Origin: Planctomycetota bacterium
Lineage (GTDB): Bacteria > Planctomycetota > Planctomycetia > Pirellulales > Pirellulaceae
NCBI GenBank assembly: GCA_029259935.1
Contig: JAJDEH010000443.1
Span: 1 to 53,085 of the forward strand
Length of the DNA stretch: 53,085 nucleotides
Direction: 5' to 3'
Below, piece by piece: positions 28,843 through 35,842 of the stretch. The number at the start of each line of letters is the position of its first letter. Position 1 is the first letter of the stretch. Below the pieces are notes generated by a model that saw only the letters and a program-made list of their open reading frames with translations, ran no database searches and was not told the origin of the DNA. Position numbers and translations under genes: made by a program.

Positions 28843-30321
28843 ATGAATCAGAACGGCGACAAACCGGCCGATTCTGAAGAGTCCGGATTTAGCTTTATTC
28901 CAATTCTTGTCACCGTGGCCGCGCTGGTCGCTCTGGCGGTGTTTGGATATCAGTCACATGGAGCGCCCGTTGGATCATGGTTGCACATCGCCTACTTACT
29001 CTCGCAGGCGGTCGTCATCTCCGTGGTGATTTGGCAGGCTTGCGATCCCTTCGCCGACGCGGCCCAGTGGATTGGCCGAGCGCTGCATATTCCTGGGTCG
29101 GTACGTGGCGCGACGCTCGATGCCGTCGCCAGTTCGATGCCCGAACTGTTTACCGGAATCTTCTTCGTGCTGGTGGCGTTCATGGCATCCGGCCGCATTA
29201 CGGCCGCAACGAATCCGGAGAAGACCGCGACAGCGGGTAACGTGGCAGTCGCGCCGTCAATATCTGACGCTCAGCGCGAAAAGGCATCGGAAGGTTTCGG
29301 TGCCTCGATCGCCACTTGTGCCGGCAGCGCCGTCTATAACATGATTTTGATTCCGGCGTTTTGTGCGCTGTTTATCTCCTTTTTCCGCAAGAGTCGCCCG
29401 ACCATCGATGTCGATCCGGAGGTGATTACGCGCGATGGGCTGTGGTTCCTGGGCTGTTCGGTGTTGCTGATCATTTTCCTGTCATTACCAGAGATGGAAT
29501 GGTGGATGGGAGTCGTGTTTTTGGTACTCTATGCGGCGTATGTCTGCCAATTGTACCTGCACGCGCGTTCCCATCGCCGCGGCGTGAAAGCGATTCACGC
29601 GCACATCGAATCCGTGGGCGTCTCCAGCGCGGACGATTCCAAAGATGTCGTGGCAGCCTTGGGAGCAGACGGGATCCGAGTGAGCCACGTGTTGGTCGAT
29701 CAAATCACGGCCAGGCATCTTGGAGACGATGATGACGAAGACGACTCGGCCGGCGTCTTTTTCGGTCTGTTTGAAATTCCACTCAATCATCTGACGTCGT
29801 GGCTGGTCATCTTGATTTCCACGGTGATCGCGGCCGCGGCTTGCTACTGGCTGGTCGAGGTCACCTATAAGACCGCGCATCATCTGCAGGTGGATGTCTT
29901 TTTCGTGGCGGTCATCATCGCCGCGGCCGCATCTTCGGTGCCCGATACGTTTCTGTCGGTCGGAGCGGCGATGCGTGGCGACGATTCCGGCGCGGTTTCC
30001 AATGCGTTCGGATCCAATATTTTCGACATTTGCGTCTGCCTGGCCATACCCTTGATACTGAGTTCCGCCCTGCAGAATTGGGAACCCATTTCGCTCACCA
30101 CGAACGGCGAAGCGCTGGCCGGATTGGTCGACTTGCGATTGCTGCTGGCGGTTTTGACCGTGGTCACGCTGCTGGTCATGTGGCACAAGCGGCAACTTAC
30201 CCGGTTCAAGGCCATCTTTCTGTGCCTTCTGTACGGCGTATTTATCGCTGTTGCGATCCTCGGTTCGCGCGACATCAGCGTCACCGAATGGCTCCTGAAT
30301 TTGGTTCGACAAGGTGGGTAA
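28843..30321 (+). CDS. Na+/Ca2+ exchanger-type cation antiporter
   Basis: 492 residues with about eleven transmembrane helices. The two alpha-repeats of the CaCA superfamily are clear: GATLDAVASSMPELFTGIFF with FGASIATCAGSAVYNMI in the first half, and AAAASSVPDTFLSVGAAMRG with SNAFGSNIFDICVCLAIPL in the second. A central hydrophilic loop contains an Asp/Glu-rich run (DDDDEDDSAG, around residues 296-305) that could bind Ca2+. The family exchanges Na+ or H+ for Ca2+ or K+ across the cytoplasmic membrane; the exact ion pair is not decidable. It overlaps or abuts pgpA downstream, suggesting co-transcription. Confidence 0.9.
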   Translation: MNQNGDKPADSEESGFSFIPILVTVAALVALAVFGYQSHGAPVGSWLHIAYLLSQAVVISVVIWQACDPFADAAQWIGRALHIPGSVRGATLDAVASSMPELFTGIFFVLVAFMASGRITAATNPEKTATAGNVAVAPSISDAQREKASEGFGASIATCAGSAVYNMILIPAFCALFISFFRKSRPTIDVDPEVITRDGLWFLGCSVLLIIFLSLPEMEWWMGVVFLVLYAAYVCQLYLHARSHRRGVKAIHAHIESVGVSSADDSKDVVAALGADGIRVSHVLVDQITARHLGDDDDEDDSAGVFFGLFEIPLNHLTSWLVILISTVIAAAACYWLVEVTYKTAHHLQVDVFFVAVIIAAAASSVPDTFLSVGAAMRGDDSGAVSNAFGSNIFDICVCLAIPLILSSALQNWEPISLTTNGEALAGLVDLRLLLAVLTVVTLLVMWHKRQLTRFKAIFLCLLYGVFIAVAILGSRDISVTEWLLNLVRQGG

Positions 30322-30328
30322 ATCCGGC

Positions 30329-30850
30329 ATGGCTTCCGGCAAAGACCGAGTCTACCAAGTCGTTGCGACCTGTTTCGGATTAGGATATTCGCCGATCTTC
30401 CCTGGCACGGCCGGAGCCCTTATCGGCGTCGTCCTGTTCGTGCCCATCGCGGCTTTTGTCTCTCCTTACTGGTTGCAAGTCGTCCTTATCGCGCTGGCCC
30501 TGATCTTGAGCTGTTGGGTCACCATCGCCTTGGCACCCTGGGCGGAAGATCATTTTTCAGAGAAGGACTCCAGTCGATTTGTGACCGACGAAGTGGCCGG
30601 CTTTCTGTTGACGGTTTTGCTGTGGTGGCCGTTTTACAGTGAGATGTCGTTGTGGATTGCCGTTCCTTGGTCGTTTCTGCTCACACGCGTTATCGACATC
30701 ATAAAGATCCCACCCGCCAAACGGCTGGAGAAGCTTCCGGCGGGATGGGGCGTGGTGGCCGACGACTTGCTTGGATCAGTTTACGCGGCCGCGTTATTGC
30801 ACGTGCTTGTGCTGGTGGTGCCATCGGCCTTCGGTGCGGGCGGCGGTTGA
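30329..30850 (+). CDS. pgpA: Phosphatidylglycerophosphatase A
   Basis: 173 residues from the ATG at 30329, with AAGGTGG 10-16 bases upstream. A GTG at 30314 in the same frame would overlap the antiporter by 8 bp and is the alternative. The PgpA motifs are present: FGLGYSPIFPGTAGALIG near the start, VTDEVAGF in the middle and LTRVIDIIKIPPAKRLEKLPAGWGVVADDLLG near the end, with hydrophobic helices between. The enzyme removes phosphate from phosphatidylglycerophosphate to make phosphatidylglycerol in the cytoplasmic membrane. It converges with the Nudix gene, 33 bp apart. Confidence 0.93.
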   Translation: MASGKDRVYQVVATCFGLGYSPIFPGTAGALIGVVLFVPIAAFVSPYWLQVVLIALALILSCWVTIALAPWAEDHFSEKDSSRFVTDEVAGFLLTVLLWWPFYSEMSLWIAVPWSFLLTRVIDIIKIPPAKRLEKLPAGWGVVADDLLGSVYAAALLHVLVLVVPSAFGAGGG

Positions 30851-30883
30851 AGGTTCGCGCGGTGAGCGAGATTGGCGGTCCGC

Positions 30884-31309
30884 TCAGTGCGTCAGCACGA
30901 TTTCGCCTCGGTCTAGCGCGTCGAGAAATTGGCTGTTGCTTTCCAGCAATCCGGGCAGCCAGCGCATTTGTGGCCCTGTCAGCCAGTGAACGGAAGCCAC
31001 TTCTCGATCATAGGGCCGCATCTTCTCCGCGGAGTCCAGCCGCACCAACCACCACGCCAGTTCGACATGCCACGAAGTTACACTCCGCCAAACACGTCTT
31101 ATCGGAGCCGCCTCGACCGCCAGTTCTTCCGTCATTTCTCGCGCCAGAGCGGCTTCTTCGGATTCGCCCGCTTCGACCCTGCCGCCGGGAAAGCAAAAGG
31201 CCCCGGGAGCGGCAACGTGCAGCGATCGCCGAATGACCAGAAATCGGTCGTCGGAAACGGCAACCGCCACCACGCCGAAGATTTTGGTATCCGCTAAGCG
31301 GCTTGTCAT
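30884..31309 (-). CDS. Nudix hydrolase
   Basis: 141 residues with a full Nudix box, GRVEAGESEEAALAREMTEEL (Gx5Ex7REuxEE). The preceding strand FLVIRRSLHVAAPGAFCFPGG is typical. It cleaves nucleoside diphosphates linked to another moiety; the substrate cannot be read from sequence, although the APGxWxFPGG-like opening is seen in NTP and ADP-ribose hydrolases. Its ATG overlaps the stop of a small uncertain frame (31306-31578) as ATGA. Confidence 0.9.
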   Translation of the reverse strand: MTSRLADTKIFGVVAVAVSDDRFLVIRRSLHVAAPGAFCFPGGRVEAGESEEAALAREMTEELAVEAAPIRRVWRSVTSWHVELAWWLVRLDSAEKMRPYDREVASVHWLTGPQMRWLPGLLESNSQFLDALDRGEIVLTH

Positions 31310-31578
31310 GATTCCGATTCACCATCAATTACTGAAGCGAGGTCTGGCCCAAATCTATACCAGCGATCGCCTGAGTCAATTGCAGTTTCTGATTGGTCGA
31401 ATAAGACTTTACTCAAATCCACAAAATCGCCGAGCGCGATCCCGAAAGCTCGTACAGTCATTTCTCCGGGCCGGGCGAAAAATTCGTGAACCTTTTCGGA
31501 GATAGTGGCATCTAAATAGTCAGTACAACAACAACGCAATCCAGCGGCTGAATGGCCGCCAAATTCGCGCGAGAACAA
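31306..31578 (-). CDS. Uncertain small ORF upstream of the Nudix gene
   Basis: 90 codons ending in an ATGA overlap with the Nudix start, which favours translation. I recognise no motif; the middle (EKVHEFFARPGEMTVRAFGIALGDFVDLSKVLF) could form helices, but the N-terminus (GLRCCCTDY) looks unnatural. It may be a real coupled gene or chance. The start is not defined by a clear ribosome binding site. Confidence 0.25.
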   Translation of the reverse strand: MFSREFGGHSAAGLRCCCTDYLDATISEKVHEFFARPGEMTVRAFGIALGDFVDLSKVLFDQSETAIDSGDRWYRFGPDLASVIDGESES

Positions 31579-31713
31579 GGTTAGTGATGAGTTACCGGTT
31601 CAGTCTCACGATCAAATGCAAACCCATAACGCGGATCGGCTCGCCGCTGGCGAAGACCAGGCCCGCGCATCGTTTGCGTTTGTGACACTAGGCTAATTCT
31701 GATGGGATCCATC

Positions 31714-31747
31714 AAAACCCGGTGTCGCGAACGACATCGGGTTTTTT
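31714..31747 (+). terminator. Hairpin with T-run
   Basis: Left arm 31714-31727 and right arm 31732-31745 pair over 14 bases with one G-T pair and a CGAA tetraloop, followed by a T-run to 31747. It looks like an intrinsic terminator. The reverse strand has only four T residues, so it acts best on the plus strand, but I see no plus-strand gene directly before it; it may insulate the tRNA array. Confidence 0.6.
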
Positions 31748-31806
31748 CGTTGGAGTTGGCCGAACAAACGGCAGAGAAATGCCAGTCGTCCCGCCAGCTC
31801 GCTTAA

Positions 31807-31879
31807 CGGGTAGAGGTGCAGAAGGAAGCACGCCTGCTTCGGGAGCAGGAGGGTCTCGGTTCGACTCCGGGGTACCCGA
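31807..31879 (+). tRNA. tRNA-Pro(CGG)
   Basis: A 73-base cloverleaf. Acceptor CGGGTAG pairs with GTACCCG except for the last pair; D-arm GTGC-AGAAGGAA-GCAC; anticodon stem CCTGC/GCAGG with loop TTCGGGA (anticodon CGG); T-arm CTCGG-TTCGACT-CCGGG; discriminator A. The C1:G72 pair is typical of bacterial tRNA-Pro. No CCA is encoded. First member of the array. Confidence 0.88.
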
Positions 31880-31896
31880 CTTTAAAGGACTTTGAA

Positions 31897-31968
31897 GGTA
31901 GTCGAGGGCTGGTCGCCCAAATCCGCCTGATACGCGGGTCGCGCTGAGTTCGATCCTCAGGGCTACCA
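31897..31968 (+). tRNA. tRNA-Ile(GAT)-like gene with an abnormal D-arm
   Basis: 72 bases. Acceptor GGTAGTC/GGCTACC pairs fully with one G-T pair. The anticodon stem TCCGC/GCGGG carries loop CTGATAC, giving anticodon GAT. T-arm CTGAG-TTCGATC-CTCAG is perfect. The D-arm is odd: GGGC/GCCC with only five loop bases (TGGTC), no A14, and three A residues before the anticodon stem. It could be a divergent functional tRNA or a decaying one. Confidence 0.6.
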
Positions 31969-32054
31969 CTGAATCATCTAGCAACACTTAACAATCAAGA
32001 GAAGAACCATGACGCGCCCCGGCCGATTGAAACGCAGGCCCCCGACCAATTCAT

Positions 32055-32125
32055 GGGGTCGTGGTGTAAAGGCTGCACAGCAGACTTTTAATCTGCCTGA
32101 GTGGGTTCGATTCCCGCCGGCCCTA
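32055..32125 (+). tRNA. tRNA-Lys(TTT), first copy
   Basis: 71 bases. Acceptor GGGGTCG pairs with CGGCCCT using two wobble pairs. D-arm GTGT-AAAGGCT-GCAC, anticodon stem GCAGA/TCTGC with loop CTTTTAA (anticodon TTT), four-base variable loop, T-arm GTGGG-TTCGATT-CCCGC, discriminator A. No encoded CCA. Confidence 0.85.
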
Positions 32126-32130
32126 CTTTC

Positions 32131-32192
32131 GCTGGCGCGTAGCTTATTTTCCTGGCGCGTAGCGCATTTTGCTGGCGCGTAGCTCATTTCCC
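32131..32192 (+). repeat. Three tandem 20-bp copies of a tRNA 5' end
   Basis: Units begin at 32131, 32151 and 32171, exactly 20 bp apart, each containing (C)TGGCGCGTAGC followed by TTATTTT, GCATTTT or TCATTTC. The next 20-bp step (32191) enters the real tRNA-Ile(TAT), whose 5' end is TGGCGCGTAGCTCA. The array therefore repeats the first about 14 bases of that tRNA, with short T-rich spacers. Confidence 0.9.
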
Positions 32193-32265
32193 TGGCGCGT
32201 AGCTCAACGGTGAGAGCGGCGTCCTTATAAGACGCAGGCCGTGGGTTCAACTCCCACCGCGCCGA
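32193..32265 (+). tRNA. tRNA-Ile(TAT)
   Basis: 73 bases. Acceptor TGGCGCG pairs with CGCGCCG (T1-G72 wobble), D-arm GCTC-AACGGTGA-GAGC, anticodon stem GCGTC/GACGC with loop CTTATAA (anticodon TAT, UAU in RNA), variable loop AGGCC, T-arm GTGGG-TTCAACT-CCCAC, discriminator A. UAU anticodons for isoleucine are uncommon in bacteria, which normally read AUA with a lysidine-modified CAU tRNA. Confidence 0.85.
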
Positions 32266-32292
32266 TTCGAGTGGCGAACAAACGAGCAACAT

Positions 32293-32365
32293 GGGACTGA
32301 GGTGTTAGCGGCAGCATCCCTGGTTTTTACCCAGGCGGGTCAGGGTTCGAGTCCCTGTGGTCCCA
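32293..32365 (+). tRNA. tRNA-Lys(TTT), second copy
   Basis: 73 bases. Acceptor GGGACTG pairs with TGGTCCC (two wobble pairs). D-arm GTGT-TAGCGGCA-GCAT, anticodon stem CCTGG/CCAGG with loop TTTTTAC (anticodon TTT), variable loop CGGGT, T-arm CAGGG-TTCGAGT-CCCTG, discriminator A. Its sequence is clearly different from the other Lys tRNA 170 bp upstream, so it is not a recent duplicate. Confidence 0.82.
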
Positions 32366-32418
32366 CTTTGCCTTTTAACGTGCTGGCTGGTCACACTCAC
32401 ACTGGCCCAGTTTCTGAG

Positions 32419-33933
32419 TTAGTCATTCTTCCGGTTTGCTTCGGCTGCTTTGAAGGCATTGTGCCCGGTCGATCCGCCGGGCAGCAGGGCGTGTTCCTTC
32501 TTCGGGAGTTGAACGCGGTGTTGCTCAACCGTTGCCGCAAGACGGGCGGATACAGGTTTTCCCGGCGCGATGAGATTGTGCCATTCATGGGGATCATCGG
32601 AATGGTCATAGAACTCTTCGGATCCGTCGTTGTAATGGATGTAACGGTATCGTTCAGTGCGCACCGCGTGGTTGCCGGGTCCAAAACTGGTGATCGCCGG
32701 ATGCCGCCAATTGCCCGAGCGGGGATCGTCTAGCAAAGGCGTGAGGCTCTGGCCTTCCTGGGCCGCATCTGGCGCCAACCCGGTCAGTGCGAGCAGCGTC
32801 GGAAAAATGTCGATCAGCTCGGCCGGTTTGGTGGAAACCTGGCCACCTTGGTGAGCGGGATCGACCACGATCAGCGGTACACGCGTGCCGTCTTCCCACA
32901 GCGTTCGTTTAGCCCACCGCTCTTTCTCGCCCAAGTGAAAGCCGTGATCGGCGAATAACACGATGACCGTATTGTCACGATGCTTGCTCTTGTCCAGCGC
33001 GGCCAGCACGCGGCCGAGTTGATGATCCACGAAGGACGTCGACGCGAGATAGGATTGCACGGCGTGTTCCCATTGGTCGGCTTCCTTAACCCACTTGTGC
33101 ATGGGCGACACGTGCTTCAAGTTAGTCAGCTCCCACGCATAGCGCGAGATGTCGCCATTATCGTTCTCGATCACGGCCGGCAATTTCACTTGCTCGCGCG
33201 GGTGCAAGTCGAACCATTTCTTGGGGGCGAACATGGGCACGTGCGGCCGCCAGAAACCGACAGCCAGAAAGAACGGTTTGTCGTAATCGCCTTCCAGCCG
33301 TTCGATCGCCCAGTTCGCGACGTTGTAATCGGGCATCTGCTGGTCGCTGTCGGGGAAAGCGCCCCAATCCCACAGCGGGTGGCCGTGCGGTTGGCTGATC
33401 TTCTTCTTCGGCCGCGGACCAAAGCCGCCCATGCCGCCGCCATAGCTGCCGACTTTGGCGAATACCTGATTGCCTCTGCTGTGAAAAATCTTACCCACGC
33501 CCATGACCTGATACCCAACGTCGGCGAACCGTTCGGGCATGGTCTTGACATCTTTCAGCGCCGGGGCCGCTTGGTAGCCAGGCGAAAGAAAATAGATCCC
33601 CGTGGAATGCGGATAGCGTCCAGTCAGCAGGCTCGCGCGAGAAGGATTGCAAACCGGCGATTGACAGTGAGCGTTCGCAAACAGCGTTCCCCGTTGGGCC
33701 AGCGAATCAATGGCCGGCGTCTTCGCCTGCGGATGGCCACCCAGGCAACCGACCCAGTCGTTCAAGTCGTCGATCGAAATGAGCAACACATTGCGTTTCA
33801 CCGGCTGCTTGGCATGCAAGGCGGGGATCGCTGCCAACAGACACATCAAGGCGAGATACCGTACGGCGACACGCTTTGTGGAGGCACGCTTTGCGGAGGC
33901 ACTCATTGCGGCGACACGGTTTCGTTTCTTCAT
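32419..33933 (-). CDS. Secreted sulfatase (iduronate-2-sulfatase-like)
   Basis: 504 residues from the ATG at 33933. The sulfatase motif CNPSRASLLTGR is present, with Cys95 as the residue converted to formylglycine. Metal ligands in LLISIDDLND near the N-terminus and NTVIVLFADHGFHLGEKERW near residue 345 are in place. The length and the FWRPHVP and WAKRTLWEDGTRVPL segments match iduronate-2-sulfatase-like enzymes, abundant in planctomycetes for breaking down sulfated polysaccharides. A signal peptide (LALMCLLAAIPALHA) is preceded by an unusually long basic stretch built from a 15-bp repeat; starts at 33951 or 33906 are also possible. It would need a maturase encoded elsewhere. Confidence 0.92.
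   Translation of the reverse strand: MKKRNRVAAMSASAKRASTKRVAVRYLALMCLLAAIPALHAKQPVKRNVLLISIDDLNDWVGCLGGHPQAKTPAIDSLAQRGTLFANAHCQSPVCNPSRASLLTGRYPHSTGIYFLSPGYQAAPALKDVKTMPERFADVGYQVMGVGKIFHSRGNQVFAKVGSYGGGMGGFGPRPKKKISQPHGHPLWDWGAFPDSDQQMPDYNVANWAIERLEGDYDKPFFLAVGFWRPHVPMFAPKKWFDLHPREQVKLPAVIENDNGDISRYAWELTNLKHVSPMHKWVKEADQWEHAVQSYLASTSFVDHQLGRVLAALDKSKHRDNTVIVLFADHGFHLGEKERWAKRTLWEDGTRVPLIVVDPAHQGGQVSTKPAELIDIFPTLLALTGLAPDAAQEGQSLTPLLDDPRSGNWRHPAITSFGPGNHAVRTERYRYIHYNDGSEEFYDHSDDPHEWHNLIAPGKPVSARLAATVEQHRVQLPKKEHALLPGGSTGHNAFKAAEANRKND
33864..33923. repeat. Four 15-bp units in the sulfatase signal region
   Basis: Units start at 33864, 33879, 33894 and 33909. The consensus is close to CGGAGGCACGCTTTG, with 3-5 differences between units. 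Each unit adds five residues, giving KRVAV, KRAST, MSASA and a diverged NRVAA-like unit in the protein. The repeat is in frame and lies before the hydrophobic core of the signal peptide. Confidence 0.8.
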
Positions 33934-34218
33934 TGCTCCACTCTCACCCATGCGGGATTCAAAGATTCGTCCGTTCTAGTTCACTTGTACTACTTCCAGC
34001 AGCGACTTACAGCGCGTCAAGGACTGCTCGCTCAACCTTCGCGGTCCCTCCAATATCGCCCCCTCATTGTAGCCGGAACGGAACAGGCGAGAATCCATCA
34101 CCGTACTGACGGATCGATATGCGGATCCAATTTCACGGCGAACACAACTGCGGCGGCTTGACCTTCGCGCCGACCACCGTTGGTCGACCGTCTAGCTCCG
34201 CGTTTAGTTAACAAGGCG

Positions 34219-34647
34219 TCAGGAAGAGGTTTTGGCGGGTTCCCCCGTCGACGCTTCGCTTTCCTGATCGGGGCGTTTCAGCGGCCCATACCAAGTCACG
34301 ACGTTAGCCAGCAAGAAGAAGATAAAAGGTGCCAGCATTCCCACCGGGTCGTCCGCCTTCAATTGGCTGAACATCGCGGCAATCATCGTGATCACAATCA
34401 AAGTAGCTCCCCAGTATCGGGTCAGCGGCCAGGCGACCAGCACGGCGGCCATAATCTCTACAAGAACAGTGACAATGACAAACCACGGGGCGTACCCAAA
34501 TTGTTCAAACTGCTCGACCGCCGCGTTCCAAGCAAACAGTTTGTAGAAGCCGGACAGGACAAACACCACGCACAGAAAATACGACACACCACTAACGATC
34601 AACTGCTGTCGTTTGCTGGGGCCAGGCTTGTCGGCTTTCTCGGTCAT
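34219..34647 (-). CDS. DoxX-like membrane protein
   Basis: 142 residues from the ATG at 34647 (MTEKADKPGPSKRQ); the longer open frame to 34767 has no support. Four transmembrane helices (VSYFLCVVFVLSGFYKLF, then WFVIVTVLVEIMAAVLVAW, ATLIVITMIAAMFSQL and APFIFFLLANVVTWY) with the ALSGFYKLF-type first helix and GYAPW loop of the DoxX/MauE-like family. Such proteins associate with quinone or thiol redox systems, but the specific role is unknown. It is divergent from the isomerase gene, 138 bp apart. Confidence 0.7.
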   Translation of the reverse strand: MTEKADKPGPSKRQQLIVSGVSYFLCVVFVLSGFYKLFAWNAAVEQFEQFGYAPWFVIVTVLVEIMAAVLVAWPLTRYWGATLIVITMIAAMFSQLKADDPVGMLAPFIFFLLANVVTWYGPLKRPDQESEASTGEPAKTSS

Positions 34648-34785
34648 GACTCGTGCGTTGGGTTTGGATTTCAGTAGTTTTTGTCGGGCAGACTGCCGCT
34701 TGCAACCGAAACGCGGCATACTATGATCGATGCCAGCGCATCGTATCGCGGGTTCTCTAGCCATCATATCGGGAGTTCGTCAATC

Positions 34786-35607
34786 ATGAAACTCGGCTTG
34801 ATCAATTCGGCTTGGGTACAGGCCGATCAGCCCACCGTATTTGGGATTCAAAAGACCAAGGAACTCGGATTCGACTGCATCGACATCTTCATCGACCCGC
34901 TGGAAGCCGATGTGAAAGAACGCCGACGGATCAAGGACGAATGCGACAGGCTGGATTTGCCCATCATGTCGATTTGCTGCGTGGCGGTCGGATTGATCGA
35001 CTTTAACTCCAGCGTGCAGCAGTTTCATATCGACCGGGTAAAGAAATATCTGGACTTGGTCTACGAATACGAAGCGAAAAATCTGCTGCTGGTGTTGGGC
35101 GAGTACATTTGGCAACGGGAGGTAATTCCGCCCGCCGAACAATGGAAGACGGGCGTCGAGAATTGCAAGATCCTGGGTGACTACGCGGCCGACTTGGGCG
35201 TTCAGATCGCCCTGGAACTCGAACCATTCAAACTGTCGCTGGTGAATTCCGTCGATACGATGGTCCGGTTTATCGACGACTGCGATCATGAGGCCGTCAA
35301 AGCCAATATCGACATCTCTCACTTGCTGCTTGCCGACGTCGCTCCGGAAGAGTTGCGCCGCCTGCGTGGCAAAGCGATTCACGTTCATATTTCCGATTGC
35401 GACGGCAAGGTTCACGGTGACCTGCCGCCAGGGCGGGGCGTGGTGCCCTTCGAACCGTATTTGCGGGAAGTCAAGGATCTGGAAATCGACGGCGCGATCT
35501 CAATCGAACTGGAGTATTCACCCGAGCCCGACAAGATCGTCGAGTGGGTGGCGGAAGCGTACCGGGAAACGGACAAGTTGATGCGGCAAGCAGCGCTGAG
35601 ATCTTGA
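34786..35607 (+). CDS. Sugar phosphate isomerase/epimerase (xylose-isomerase-like TIM barrel)
   Basis: 273 residues from the ATG at 34786, with GGGAG 10 bases upstream; an earlier in-frame start at 34681 has no such site. The AP-endonuclease-2/xylose-isomerase-like barrel is clear: MKLGLINSAWVQ start, KELGFDCIDIFIDP, GVQIALELEPFKLSL (metal-binding Glu), ANIDISHLL, AIHVHISDCDG and GAISIELEYS (last metal-binding Glu). Enzymes of this family isomerise or epimerise sugars and inositol or ketose derivatives with a divalent metal. Together with the sulfatase and esterase it suggests polysaccharide or sugar catabolism. Confidence 0.88.
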   Translation: MKLGLINSAWVQADQPTVFGIQKTKELGFDCIDIFIDPLEADVKERRRIKDECDRLDLPIMSICCVAVGLIDFNSSVQQFHIDRVKKYLDLVYEYEAKNLLLVLGEYIWQREVIPPAEQWKTGVENCKILGDYAADLGVQIALELEPFKLSLVNSVDTMVRFIDDCDHEAVKANIDISHLLLADVAPEELRRLRGKAIHVHISDCDGKVHGDLPPGRGVVPFEPYLREVKDLEIDGAISIELEYSPEPDKIVEWVAEAYRETDKLMRQAALRS

Positions 35608-35842
35608 TTTCCTTGGATTCTCGCATCCGCGTTGGCCTAAATCCCGAGGCCAGACGCCCCGTTGACGGAAAGCGAGATCGGCGAGATCAACTCCCGTCAG
35701 CGAAATCCATTTCCGACATCAGGCCCGCTACTGCATTATCACAACGGGAGAGTTACACTAACTCAATAGCTGGACGTGGATAGAAAGCATTGTGCGCGAG
35801 ACCAACTCAAGCCGTCACGACGGACTGGAAGGAAACCATTTT

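Noticed and set aside
29485..30342. A 285-codon minus-strand frame
   Set aside because: Antisense of the cation antiporter with its two alpha-repeats; no motif of its own.
32131..32206. Possible small CRISPR array
   Set aside because: The 20-bp units have no unique spacers of normal length and match a tRNA 5' end; no cas genes are present.
31978..32292. A 104-codon minus-strand frame containing a phrase like ARWELNPRPASYKDAALTVEL
   Set aside because: It is antisense to the tRNA genes; this phrase is a well-known false protein produced by translating tRNA complements.
32980..34161. A 393-codon plus-strand frame
   Set aside because: It lies opposite the sulfatase, which has all catalytic motifs; the frame's CGGTHCGDT repeat comes from the 15-bp units.
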